Source: an uncultured Pseudohongiella sp. (GTDB taxonomy: Bacteria; Pseudomonadota; Gammaproteobacteria; Pseudomonadales; Pseudohongiellaceae). Taken from it: 64,000 nt of DNA. The notes under the pieces were generated by a model. It was not told the DNA's origin, ran no database searches, and was given only the letters and a program-made list of their open reading frames with translations. The number at the start of each line of letters is the position of its first letter. The stretch's first letter is position 1. Below, one piece after another: positions 45,181 through 53,933 of the stretch. Location: the NCBI GenBank assembly GCA_951812715.1, contig OX638323.1, positions 1,902,577 to 1,966,576 on the forward strand, written 5' to 3'. A program made the translations under genes and the position numbers.

Positions 45181-46050
45181 ATGGATTCACCCAATCTGAT
45201 CCGGCGTATCGCCGATTCCCGGCGCCAATTGCGCAAATCCGAGGCTAAAGTAGCCAGCTATGTGCTCGAACATGTCAACGATGTAATCAACATGCGCGTC
45301 GTCGACCTGGCCGAACGCGCGGGAGTGAGCGACCCGACCGTAATCCGCTTCTGCCGCGCGGTCGGCTGCAATGGCTTTCAGGCTTTCAAGCTGCAACTTG
45401 CCCAGCAGGCCGGGCTCGGCGACGTCTATACCCAGTTCGCGGTGGACGACAAGGATACCGTCCGCGACCTGCGCAACAAGGTTTTCGACAGCACCGTGGG
45501 CTCGCTGCTTGAGGTGCGGGATGACCTCGACCCGGAGGCGCTGGAGCGCGCCATCGACACCATCATCCGTGCGCGCCGGGTCGAATTCTATGGTTTCGGC
45601 GCCTCGGGCTCGGTTGCCGCCGACGCCCAGCACAAGTTTTTCCGGCTGCAACTGCTGACCGCGGCCTATACCGATCCGCATATCCAGCACATGTCGGCGA
45701 TTTCGCTCGACGAACGCGATGTGGTGGTTGCGATTTCCCAGTCCGGCCAGACTCGGGCACTGCTCGAAAGCGTAAAACTCGCCATGGAAGTCGGCGCCAC
45801 GGTAATCGGCCTGGCGCCGAAGGACACCCCGCTAAGCGATCTTTCCAGCATCCCCATCCATGTCAATGTGCGCGAGGAGCATCAGGCGTTCGCGCCGGTT
45901 TCCTCGCGGATTGCTCATCTGGCCGTTATCGATGTGCTGGGCACCGGGGTGGCCGTGCATCGCAAGCCGCTGCTGAACCTGCATCTTAAAAAACTGGAAA
46001 GAAGCCAGCGCTCGTTGCGCACTGGCAGGCGCGGAGGAAACACGATTTGA
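45181..46050 (+). CDS. hexR: MurR/RpiR-family transcriptional regulator, HexR-like
   Basis: 289 residues. N-terminal RpiR helix-turn-helix (about 1-77: RRQLRKSEAKVASYVLEHV, VVDLAERAGVSDPTVIRFCR) and a C-terminal SIS sugar-phosphate domain (VEFYGFGASGSVAADAQHKF, AISQSGQTRALLESVKLA, PVSSRIAHLAVIDVLGTGVA). The last two blocks match HexR, which senses KDPG and controls central carbon genes in Gammaproteobacteria. Its position next to an amino-sugar kinase also permits a MurR-like role, sensing MurNAc-6-phosphate. The ATG at 45181 leaves a 94-base divergent promoter region. Confidence 0.8.
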   Translation: MDSPNLIRRIADSRRQLRKSEAKVASYVLEHVNDVINMRVVDLAERAGVSDPTVIRFCRAVGCNGFQAFKLQLAQQAGLGDVYTQFAVDDKDTVRDLRNKVFDSTVGSLLEVRDDLDPEALERAIDTIIRARRVEFYGFGASGSVAADAQHKFFRLQLLTAAYTDPHIQHMSAISLDERDVVVAISQSGQTRALLESVKLAMEVGATVIGLAPKDTPLSDLSSIPIHVNVREEHQAFAPVSSRIAHLAVIDVLGTGVAVHRKPLLNLHLKKLERSQRSLRTGRRGGNTI

Positions 46051-46117
46051 TTCACGGCCAAACTCGCCACGCGACTGGACAAGTCGCGAGGAGATAGGGG
46101 GTTTCCTGGTTATCGCG

Positions 46118-46996
46118 TTAGCGATCCAAATCGGGTGACGGTTTCAAACCGGCCAAAATTAGCGCCCCGTCCAATGGGTCGCCTTTGGCTTCGGACAATC
46201 GTGTAGTCGTCCGCTCACGAAGCCATGGCCGCAAGCGCCCGGACAGGCCGCCCGCCAAGGCGCATCTAGGAGCGCCTTTTTCGAAAATCGTTTCAATAAA
46301 TCGTTCGATATGTTTTACGGCATCCTCCACGATCGAACGCGCGATTTCGTCATTCTTGTCAGCATAGTCCATAACCATTGGAGCAAAAGCCGCATAATCC
46401 TTTGGCGTTGCCTTGTCCATCCATTCGATTGCGCGTGCGGTGTCGTGGCCGAATTTCGCCGTCACCGCCGAACTTAAGGTCGTTGGCTTCGTGCGCCCAT
46501 CCAATGCCCGCAAAGCGTGCCGCATCGCGCTCAATCCAAGAGCCGCTCCGCTGCCCTCATCGGAAATCGGGAATCCATATCCGCCAATCATGGTTTCGAC
46601 ATCGCCAACCTTGATGAAAGCAATACTGCCTGTGCCCAATATTAATGTCGCTCCATCTTCACCTTGGTGAGCGCCGAGATTCGCGACCGCGGCGTCGGTA
46701 TCGAGGTATACGCATCCAAAAGGGAAATCAAGTTCGGAAACGGCCGCCTTCATCCCCGGGCGGGACAAGCCAGCGATTCCCATGCCAACCGCGGTCGCGG
46801 CCAAGGCGCTATCGTCAATAGCCGCCGCGGCAAACGCATCTTGCGTGACGGACATCAGCACGGCGTGGAGTTTTTCAAGGCCGATGCGAGTGTTCGCCAC
46901 CCCGGCTTCAGCTTCGCCGACAATCGTTCCGCCCAGATCTTTCAGCCGCGCCCGGCAGCGGCTGCCGCCGGCATCAATGCCAAGAAAATATCGCAT
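46118..46996 (-). CDS. BadF/BadG-type amino-sugar kinase (GlcNAc/MurNAc kinase)
   Basis: 292 residues, ASKHA ATPase fold. It starts MRYFLGIDAGGSRCRARLKD (phosphate-1 loop), with GCVYLDTDAAVANLGAHQGE, TLILGTGSIAFIKVGD (phosphate-2), IGGYGFPISDEGSGAALGLS and CALAGGLSGRLRPWL (adenosine). The family includes eukaryotic-type GlcNAc kinases and the Clostridium MurK that phosphorylates MurNAc and GlcNAc. Here MurQ, NagA and NagB-II are nearby, so MurNAc or GlcNAc 6-phosphorylation after uptake is the likely step. ATG at 46996, 8 bases after the symporter stop, so same operon. Confidence 0.88.
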   Translation of the reverse strand: MRYFLGIDAGGSRCRARLKDLGGTIVGEAEAGVANTRIGLEKLHAVLMSVTQDAFAAAAIDDSALAATAVGMGIAGLSRPGMKAAVSELDFPFGCVYLDTDAAVANLGAHQGEDGATLILGTGSIAFIKVGDVETMIGGYGFPISDEGSGAALGLSAMRHALRALDGRTKPTTLSSAVTAKFGHDTARAIEWMDKATPKDYAAFAPMVMDYADKNDEIARSIVEDAVKHIERFIETIFEKGAPRCALAGGLSGRLRPWLRERTTTRLSEAKGDPLDGALILAGLKPSPDLDR

Positions 46997-47004
46997 AGAT
47001 CGGC

Positions 47005-48567
47005 CTACCCAATGCCTTTTCTTGCCGGCTTGTTCATGCCAGCCGCGCATACAATGAAAGAAACACCGACGCCAACCGACAATTGCCACGGAAAAGACAA
47101 TGATTTGAAGTACACCGGGAGCCCCAACGTATCAACAACATAAGTTTGCTGCACCAGGATCGTTACGAAACCGATTATCAGGGCGGCAATAACCGATGTT
47201 GACGACCCTCTTGCCGTAAAGATCGCGGTGAAGAAGACGCCAATCAGGCCCGCATACGAGAAAGCCATCACAGAAAGCGCGAACTCGAGCAAGGCCATAT
47301 CGGTGTAGCGCTGCCAATAAAAACATAAAACTGCCATGGCGGATAACAATATGGCAAACAAGAGCATACCCAATTGGCCGGCGGCCACATAATGCTTCGT
47401 CTCTATACTTGCGTCCGCCTTTTTCCAGGGACGGTAGAAATCGCTTATCAATACTGACGACATGGCGTTCAATCCCGAAGTCATGGTCGAAATCGCGGCA
47501 GCGACGACGCCAGCCACCACTAGTCCGCGAACGCCGACTGGCATTTCAGATAGTATGTACGACATGAAAACCGTAATCGTTTCGCCATTAAATTCCGGAA
47601 GAATGCCACCGTTGACTGCCGACGCCGACAATTCCGGGCGCTCGTAGAGGAGATGCAAAAGCTGACCGATCGTCACGAAGACGAAGACGATTGGCACCGC
47701 GACCAAAGACGATAAAATCAGTGCTCGTCGGCCTGCCTTTGCATTTCGGCACGTCAGTAATCGCTGGGTGGTATCCTGGTCGAGGCCGAAATTGCCAAAA
47801 TTCAGAAGAAACACGCCGGTAATTATTGCCCAAAACGTGAACGGTTTTGAAAAGTCTAGCGAAAAATCGAACAGGACAAGCTTGTTTGCGCCGTCGGGCG
47901 TTTCCCGCAGGGCGGAGATCATTTCAGGGAAAGTCAGTGAAAGCTGCGTCCACAGACTGAACAAGGCAATCAACGCGGCGCCGAAGTAAATCAGAAACTG
48001 CCCAAAATCGCTCCAGATTACCGAGCGGACACCCCCAATCAGAGTTATGAAAAGGGAAAAAATCGCGATCATAAGCGTCGCCAGGATTACGCTTTGCGGG
48101 GCAATGTTAAAGAACAGCATCATGGCGACCGCGATCGCCGCCATATAAAGACGCGCGCCGTTCGCGAACACCCGGCCGACAAGATACATCGCGCCTGCCG
48201 CATGTTTGGCGTTGTCTCCGTACCGAATAGCGAGCAGTTCGTATACTGTTGTGACTTTCAATTCGTAGAAACGATTTATCAGGAATCGAGCCACGAATAG
48301 CGCTGCCATGACGGCGCCTAGGGAAGAACCAAGATAGGTGTAGTCGCCGCGAAATCCGTAGTCCGGCCCGCCCAAAAAGGTAGCCGCTGATTGTGTCGTC
48401 GCGATCACCGAAAACATGACCACCCAGGTGGACATCTGATTGCCGCCAAGAAAATACTCTTGCATGGACGCTGTTCGTCTGCGGGAAAGCAAAATTCCGC
48501 CGCCAACCACCGCGGTGATGTAGGTCGCGATAATCAGCCAATCTACAAGTGAGATCGCCGTTTGCAT
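47005..48567 (-). CDS. Sodium:solute symporter (SSS family)
   Basis: 520 residues, about 13 membrane segments. SSS motifs include SLVDWLIIATYITAVVGGGI, MQEYFLGGNQMSTWVVMFSV, TTQSAATFLGGPDYGFRGDY, TVYELLAIRYG, NFGLDQDTTQRLL and AAISTMTSGLNAMSSVLISD. Imports a small organic solute with sodium. Its kinase partner and the nearby NamZ, MurQ and NagA genes suggest an amino sugar, such as GlcNAc, MurNAc or a disaccharide of them. ATG at 48567. First gene of a two-gene unit with the kinase. Substrate is inferred from context only. Confidence 0.9.
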   Translation of the reverse strand: MQTAISLVDWLIIATYITAVVGGGILLSRRRTASMQEYFLGGNQMSTWVVMFSVIATTQSAATFLGGPDYGFRGDYTYLGSSLGAVMAALFVARFLINRFYELKVTTVYELLAIRYGDNAKHAAGAMYLVGRVFANGARLYMAAIAVAMMLFFNIAPQSVILATLMIAIFSLFITLIGGVRSVIWSDFGQFLIYFGAALIALFSLWTQLSLTFPEMISALRETPDGANKLVLFDFSLDFSKPFTFWAIITGVFLLNFGNFGLDQDTTQRLLTCRNAKAGRRALILSSLVAVPIVFVFVTIGQLLHLLYERPELSASAVNGGILPEFNGETITVFMSYILSEMPVGVRGLVVAGVVAAAISTMTSGLNAMSSVLISDFYRPWKKADASIETKHYVAAGQLGMLLFAILLSAMAVLCFYWQRYTDMALLEFALSVMAFSYAGLIGVFFTAIFTARGSSTSVIAALIIGFVTILVQQTYVVDTLGLPVYFKSLSFPWQLSVGVGVSFIVCAAGMNKPARKGIG

Positions 48568-48634
48568 AGTAGTCCTGGGCGTACCGGCTAGGTCATTGTC
48601 GGGAGGGTAGGATCTGGCGCTTTCCCCCTAGCGC

Positions 48635-48895
48635 CGCGTCATGCGCCCCATGTCGTATCAGAGCATCGGCGGCGCGTTAGCGTCAGGCGTGGTCCGCGGA
48701 TAATTCTCCGCGATCGGCAAGGGCTGCAACGACGTGATGGCGCGCTGCCGCGCTGCCGATGCTCCCAAAGGGCGTTCGCCCCTTGGCCCGCGGCGGCGTT
48801 GCGCCCCTAACCAATTGGGCTCGCCATTGCCGGCGGGACGCGCCTCGCCGCGAACCAACGGGTGAACGCCGACGCGACATGGGGCGCATGACGCG
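48635..48895. repeat. 261-bp element with 21-bp perfect terminal inverted repeats and nested hairpin
   Basis: CGCGTCATGCGCCCCATGTC at the left (arm 48635-48655) and GACATGGGGCGCATGACGCG at the right (arm 48875-48895) are perfect inverted repeats 21 bp long. Inside, GAGCATCGGCGGCGCG (48661-48676) pairs with CGCGCTGCCGATGCTC (48748-48763), 15 of 16 bases. AAAGGGCG-TTCG-CCCCTT forms another stem. No coding sequence of note. It lies in the 48568-49010 gap between the symporter start and the receptor stop. Confidence 0.75.
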
Positions 48896-49010
48896 ACACT
48901 AACGAGTTATTTTCAAAGGAACCGATGATTACCTCCAAAAGTAGTTAGGTGAGGAGCCTATATAAGCATAGCGTTGATTCCGTGCGCCTGCATTCCCGAG
49001 CCATCGGTTG

Positions 49011-51731
49011 CTAGAACCTGGCTCTCACCGAAGCGCCGAAAGCTCGCCCGATTGGATCGTATTCGCTGACCGTGCCGAAAAAATTCCCGCCCGAATTGGG
49101 AATCGGCGGCTCATTGTCGAACAGGTTTTTCACACCGGCGGTGATGCGTATCGCATCATTCAGGTCATAGCTCGCGGTTAGATCGAAATAGTCCTGCGTA
49201 GATATCGTATCCGCGGGATCGCCAGCGTTAACCACGCCGCCAATGCGGCGCCAGGCCAATTGCGCCCGGAACTGTCCGTTGTCCCAATTCAAGTTGGCGC
49301 GGTGCTTGTAATCGGGCTGCAGGAAGCTGGCGAAATCGCCGCTGCAGGAACCACCGAAGGTGCCTGTGCAATCCTTGGCCGCGACGGTGGCGTTTGCTTG
49401 CCGGCTTTGGTCCATCACAATCGTCGCGGCGTAAGTGAAATCGAACTGATTGCCGAACCCGCCGAGAATATCCAGCGGCAGAACCAGTCCGACATCGAAG
49501 CTTTCCTGGATCAAGCTGGCAAGATTGAAATCGTTCACCAGCGCCTGGCGGATCAAACCCGTGCCCGGATCGCGCAGCACGGCGCCGCACAAGGGATTGC
49601 CCGGCACAGGGTTATCAATGTAGCAATTCGTCAGCGCCGCGATTGGTTGAATTTGGCTTACCGCGTCCAGAATCTCGATATTGGCGTAATCCACGACCAG
49701 GCTGGCGCCGGGAAGGAACTCTGGCGTGATAACGGCGCCGATCGTGGTCGTTTCACCCTTTTCGGTGTCTATGTTGGCATTGCCGCCGAAACTGTAAGCC
49801 GCTTTACTGGTGTCAAAGGGCGTGCCTGGGGCAGCGGCGCCGAACGCCTGGCATTGAGCCTGGTCGCCGCGGCCGTCCAGGCAGGGGTCGCCGTCAAAGC
49901 GTCCACCGAGACGTGGAATAAAACTGGCGCTGGTCGGATCAAAAAGGGATAGCGGCAATTGTACTTCCGGTCCCGCGAATTCACCCAGGTTGGGAGAACG
50001 AACCGTCGTTTGCCGCTGGGCGCGAAATCGGATCTGGTCGTTAACGATCCAGGTTGCGCCGATTTTGTCCGCATCCCCTTCGCCGGTATTCGAGAAATCG
50101 AACCGCCGGTAAGCGCCTTCAACGCTGAGTTGCCGGATAAATGGCAGATCCGCAAGCAGCGGCACAAGCAACTCGCCAAAGACTTCATTGGTGTCAAAGC
50201 CGGCGTCTATCGCGCTGACGCCGCCAAGGCCAAAGGCGAGCCCATTCTGAAGCGCGATACCCGGGGTTTGACGGCCGGTTTCTTCACGATATTCATAGCC
50301 GCCCGCGAAACTGACCGGCCCGGCCGGTAGTTCGAACACATCCGAGGTATCGCCCGAGACCGCAAACGAGCTGACATACTGATCGCGACTGCGATCCGAA
50401 TGCACAATCTGCGTGCCGAAATCGTCGAGACTCGCGGAAGGACCGAAAATATCGATGGAATCCGCGATCGCGGCAAATCGGCTCGCGCCGCTCCCATTGT
50501 TGCGAATGGCATTGCCGAAAACGACCGCATTCTCCTCCGCGCGGCCGAATTGTGAATATATGTCCCACGAAATGTTCTCGGTGAGTTTCCCGCGAATGCC
50601 GCCGACTACTTGAAATGTATCGCGGCTGGTTTCGGTTCGCTGTAATCCGAGACCAAGATTTCGTTCCACATTGACGATCGCTTCACCGTCCACGAAGGTT
50701 AGCAAACCAGCCGCCGCCGGCGGGATGAAGGGATTCGACTGCGATATCGTTACGTTTTCATTGACGCTTATCGGTGTCTGTCCAGTTGACCCGGCGCCGG
50801 TGATATTGATATCGGTGAAGAAAGCCCGACCGTACAATTCGACATCATCAAACAGCATGTACTTCGCGAGCAAGCTTGCATGGAAGCGCGTAAGCGGCTG
50901 AATAAGGAAGCGATCCGGCGTAACGTCAACCGTCTGCCGGCTGGTCGAAAAATTGCCGGCGGCGTCGAACGCGAAAAAGTTACCGCTCGCGACATCGGTG
51001 AAGTTCCCGCCCGCGGACGGAATGGCGGTTACCGTACCGGAGGTAAAGTCGCGGTCGCCCGCGAGTAATTCGGATCGCTCGGTATAGTCGAAATAACCGA
51101 CTACATGTCCACGCCCGTCATGAATGTTGGTTCCAGCGATCAATTCGGCGCTGGCGCTTTCGCCGCCGCTCGGAAACTCGCCGGTCGCCGTCAGTTGGAA
51201 GCCCTCGAATTCGTCGTCGAGGATAAAGTTGACAACGCCCGATACGGCGTCAGCGCCGTAGATCGCCGCCGCGCCGCCGGTGAGCACCTCAACTCGCTTG
51301 ATCAGTCCCGTCGGCAGGCTGTTGGTATCGACGGCGTTCCTGAAACTGAATGGCGTCGCGCGTGTCCCGTTGACAAGCACGAGCGTGCGGTTTTGACCAA
51401 GTCCGCGCAAATCGATGGTGGATGACCCGAGCGAATCGCCCACCGCCGCGCCGGTAGCGTTAGCCCCGCCGCCGGCCTGCGGCAGCCGTTGAAAGATGTC
51501 TTCGATCGTTATCGAGCGGTCGATCGCGATTTGCTCCACGCCTACTGTCGTCACGGGCGTCGACGAGCTCAACTCGGCGCGCTCGATTCTGGAACCCGTA
51601 ACTATGATCGTTTCGCGCACCTCTTGCTGATCGGGTGACTGAGCAGCGGCGGATCCGATCCCGGCGGTTGCGGCGGCGATAGCCGCGGCGCTTGCGCAAG
51701 GCAGAAGTCTGTACTTACCGAATAGCGTCAT
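49011..51731 (-). CDS. TonB-dependent receptor (candidate amino-sugar or muropeptide importer)
   Basis: Outer-membrane importer of 906 residues. It has a signal peptide (to about residue 30, SAAAQ), the TonB box ETIIVTGSRIERAE, a plug with SITIEDIFQRLPQAGGGANA, STIDLRGLGQNRTLVLVNG, VEVLTGGAAAIYGADAVSGV and VNFILDD, and a barrel ending FGASVRARF. The ATG at 51731 has CTGGAG upstream. The plug type (LRGLGxNRTLVLVNG, GGAAAIYGADAVSGV) is common in carbohydrate-using Sphingomonadales and Gammaproteobacteria. Its place between the SSS symporter and NamZ suggests that it brings peptidoglycan fragments across the outer membrane, which is inference. Confidence 0.93.
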   Translation of the reverse strand: MTLFGKYRLLPCASAAAIAAATAGIGSAAAQSPDQQEVRETIIVTGSRIERAELSSSTPVTTVGVEQIAIDRSITIEDIFQRLPQAGGGANATGAAVGDSLGSSTIDLRGLGQNRTLVLVNGTRATPFSFRNAVDTNSLPTGLIKRVEVLTGGAAAIYGADAVSGVVNFILDDEFEGFQLTATGEFPSGGESASAELIAGTNIHDGRGHVVGYFDYTERSELLAGDRDFTSGTVTAIPSAGGNFTDVASGNFFAFDAAGNFSTSRQTVDVTPDRFLIQPLTRFHASLLAKYMLFDDVELYGRAFFTDINITGAGSTGQTPISVNENVTISQSNPFIPPAAAGLLTFVDGEAIVNVERNLGLGLQRTETSRDTFQVVGGIRGKLTENISWDIYSQFGRAEENAVVFGNAIRNNGSGASRFAAIADSIDIFGPSASLDDFGTQIVHSDRSRDQYVSSFAVSGDTSDVFELPAGPVSFAGGYEYREETGRQTPGIALQNGLAFGLGGVSAIDAGFDTNEVFGELLVPLLADLPFIRQLSVEGAYRRFDFSNTGEGDADKIGATWIVNDQIRFRAQRQTTVRSPNLGEFAGPEVQLPLSLFDPTSASFIPRLGGRFDGDPCLDGRGDQAQCQAFGAAAPGTPFDTSKAAYSFGGNANIDTEKGETTTIGAVITPEFLPGASLVVDYANIEILDAVSQIQPIAALTNCYIDNPVPGNPLCGAVLRDPGTGLIRQALVNDFNLASLIQESFDVGLVLPLDILGGFGNQFDFTYAATIVMDQSRQANATVAAKDCTGTFGGSCSGDFASFLQPDYKHRANLNWDNGQFRAQLAWRRIGGVVNAGDPADTISTQDYFDLTASYDLNDAIRITAGVKNLFDNEPPIPNSGGNFFGTVSEYDPIGRAFGASVRARF

Positions 51732-52039
51732 GCTTGCATCTCCAGACTATTGATACAAATTTTCCAACCAGTATGTACCCAATATGACACCAATGCAACA
51801 TGTGTTTGACCTCAATCGTTAACTGTCCCGATTTCCGCGGCGATTTCGCCAGGCAGGCGCATGGATGCCTGGTTTTATAAAAAACAGTCGTCAAGTCAGC
51901 AGAATAGCTCGCGCGAAGTATTCCGGCATATGGCAAATTTTCACATTTTAGAGCATCTGCGCGTGCGTCGGGTGGTCCCGGGGGTAAAATGCTTATCATA
52001 CCAATTGAGATACGATACCTCGGCAAGGTGTAGCGCAAG

Positions 52040-52290
52040 AGAGGGGGTATCGAGTGCGCTCGGGTAATTGCATTCGCACTGCAACGAAACCCGCCGCCGA
52101 TCGATGAACAAGCCGTCGCGACGGACGCCCTGGGTATGCCATCAAGAGCGCCACGCTCCCGGCGCCCGGACTGGAGCGCGCTCGTCCACTCCCGGCAGGC
52201 AGATGAACTGACTGGCTCGGTCAATGTCGAACAACTCCGGCCGACCGCGGCGCATGAGAGCTTGTTCCAACACTTGCGGATATTCGCCTG
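52040..52290 (-). mobile_element. IS3-family transposase remnant
   Basis: Minus-strand translation shows VLEQALMRRGRPELFDIDRA followed by SQFICL, the counterpart of the conserved GRPExFxTDxGSQF block. After a frame change it gives RRDGLFIDRRRVSLQCECNY, the counterpart of WxDNVFIERLWRSxKYExVY. Both blocks are degenerate and the rest is missing, so it is a dead remnant different from the one at 7.3 kb. The remainder of the 51732-52459 gap (receptor promoter side) shows no gene. Confidence 0.65.
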
Positions 52291-52459
52291 GCTGCCGCGG
52301 ATATTCCCGGACACTCGCGGATGATGGCGCAAAGAGGGCAATCTCGCCATATCTGGTGAGTGCCCGGTACAGCGGCATTCGCCAGGCTATCGTGGTTCCC
52401 GGACGCTTTCGAACCTGCTTCCCAAAGCTGTATTCCCGCTGGTATGCCGCGCTAAACCG

Positions 52460-53665
52460 TCATGGATAGACTAACCATGGACGACTTAATTCCATCCACT
52501 GGCGTTCGTCGATTTTCGCCAGATTGTCAAGATCGCCGATCTCCGACGACGGATCATCAACCCACTCGCGCAGAGCTGGACCTCCATTGATGACATCAAT
52601 AGGGAGTCTGCCGACTTCATACTCATAAGGAAAATCGCGCCAGATTTGGTAATCCGGATAAAGCAAACGAATGGCTTTGAAACTCAGCGCCATGAGCCGC
52701 CAAGGCTTGAAGGCATCGTGACGGTAGCCGGGATAGTCGGTATGAATTTGAATACCGTGACACAATTTGCCGGCATGTTTATGAAAGGTCGGCTCGAACC
52801 AGCACTCGCGCAACCGGCATCCCTCCAGCCACGCCGGCGCCAGCGCTTGCATCTTGTTCAAGATCGCGCGGGCGTCGATGTCCGGCGCCCCGAAGAGCTC
52901 AAGCGGGCGAGTTGTCCCGCGACCTTCCGATATTGTGGCGCCTTCGAGCATGACCGTGCCCGCATAGGCGCGCGCCATCCACAACGATGGCGCGTTGGGG
53001 CTCGGATTCACCCAGGATCGTTCCAGCATCGGCCAGCCATGGCCCGGCGCTTCCGCTGGTCTCCAGGCTTCCATTGCAATCACACGATAATCAACGTCCA
53101 ACCCGAAATGACCGACGAACCATCGCCCCATCTCACCGAGAGTCAAGCCGTGGCGCATCGGCATCGGCCCGGCCCCGACAAAGCTTTCCCAGCCCGCGCG
53201 CAACAAGAGTCCCTCTATGGGGCGGCCCGCCGGGTTCGGACGGTCAAGCACCCAGACCGATTTGCCGTGTTCGGCCGCCGCTTCGAGCATGTAGAGCAGC
53301 GTTGTGATAAACGTATATATTCGGCAACCCAGGTCCTGAAGATCAATCAAAATGACCTCGACGCCGTCCATCATCTCGCTGGTCGGCCGGCGAACCTCTC
53401 CATACAGACTGAACACGGGGATGCCGCGCACGGGATCAGTGAAGTGCCGCGACTCCATCATGTTGTCTTGCTTGTCGCCCTTTAGCCCATGTTGCGGCGC
53501 GAACGCGGATGTAATTCGAATGTCATCGCAGTGTCCGAGCGCATCCAGGGAATGCGTCAGGTTTGCGGTAACCGAAGCGGGATGCGCCAATAGCGCAACG
53601 CGTTTTCCGGCAAGCGGCTCACGTAGCGCCTTGTCCTCCAAGAGACGATCGATCCCAAATTTCAT
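52460..53665 (-). CDS. namZ: NamZ-like exo-beta-N-acetylmuramidase (DUF1343)
   Basis: Releases terminal MurNAc from peptidoglycan-derived glycans (MurNAc-GlcNAc) in the characterised Bacillus enzyme. 401 residues. DUF1343 blocks: RVALLAHPASV, FAPQHGLKGD, VEVILIDLQDLGCRIYTFIT, SVWVLDRPNPAG, PMRHGLTLGEMGRWF, ATISEGRGTTRPLELFGAPD and FHKHAGKLCHGIQIH. The ATG at 53665 follows GGAGGAG. The sequence begins directly with the catalytic domain and has no signal peptide, unlike the secreted Bacillus protein, so it would act in the cytoplasm on imported disaccharide. Divergent from murQ. Confidence 0.88.
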   Translation of the reverse strand: MKFGIDRLLEDKALREPLAGKRVALLAHPASVTANLTHSLDALGHCDDIRITSAFAPQHGLKGDKQDNMMESRHFTDPVRGIPVFSLYGEVRRPTSEMMDGVEVILIDLQDLGCRIYTFITTLLYMLEAAAEHGKSVWVLDRPNPAGRPIEGLLLRAGWESFVGAGPMPMRHGLTLGEMGRWFVGHFGLDVDYRVIAMEAWRPAEAPGHGWPMLERSWVNPSPNAPSLWMARAYAGTVMLEGATISEGRGTTRPLELFGAPDIDARAILNKMQALAPAWLEGCRLRECWFEPTFHKHAGKLCHGIQIHTDYPGYRHDAFKPWRLMALSFKAIRLLYPDYQIWRDFPYEYEVGRLPIDVINGGPALREWVDDPSSEIGDLDNLAKIDERQWMELSRPWLVYP

Positions 53666-53767
53666 CGTGACTCCTCCTCCGCACGGTGGCGTTTGTCCCT
53701 CGCGCGCACCCCGAAAACCGCTCCGGGCGCCTTTTCGACAAACCCATGCTGCCTCCCGATCGAGTGT

Positions 53768-53780
53768 TACTACAGTAGTA
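53768..53780. promoter_or_regulatory. Palindrome TACTACAGTAGTA between namZ and murQ, candidate operator
   Basis: Perfect 6-bp arms around one base in the divergent namZ-murQ promoter region (53666-53933). A GntR-type regulator is encoded in the murQ operon and could bind here. The site was not found again in the window, so this is tentative. Confidence 0.35.
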
Positions 53781-53933
53781 CAAACCGGGCCCTATTTGTT
53801 GTCCATACGATACTGTACGTTGTTTGACTATTAGTTTAATACCTCTAAAATACAAGCTGAAGGGGTTGAGACGCGCCGCGCCAGGGAAAATTGGTTAAAG
53901 GCTTGGGCTTGAATAGAAAAACCGAGAGAAATT

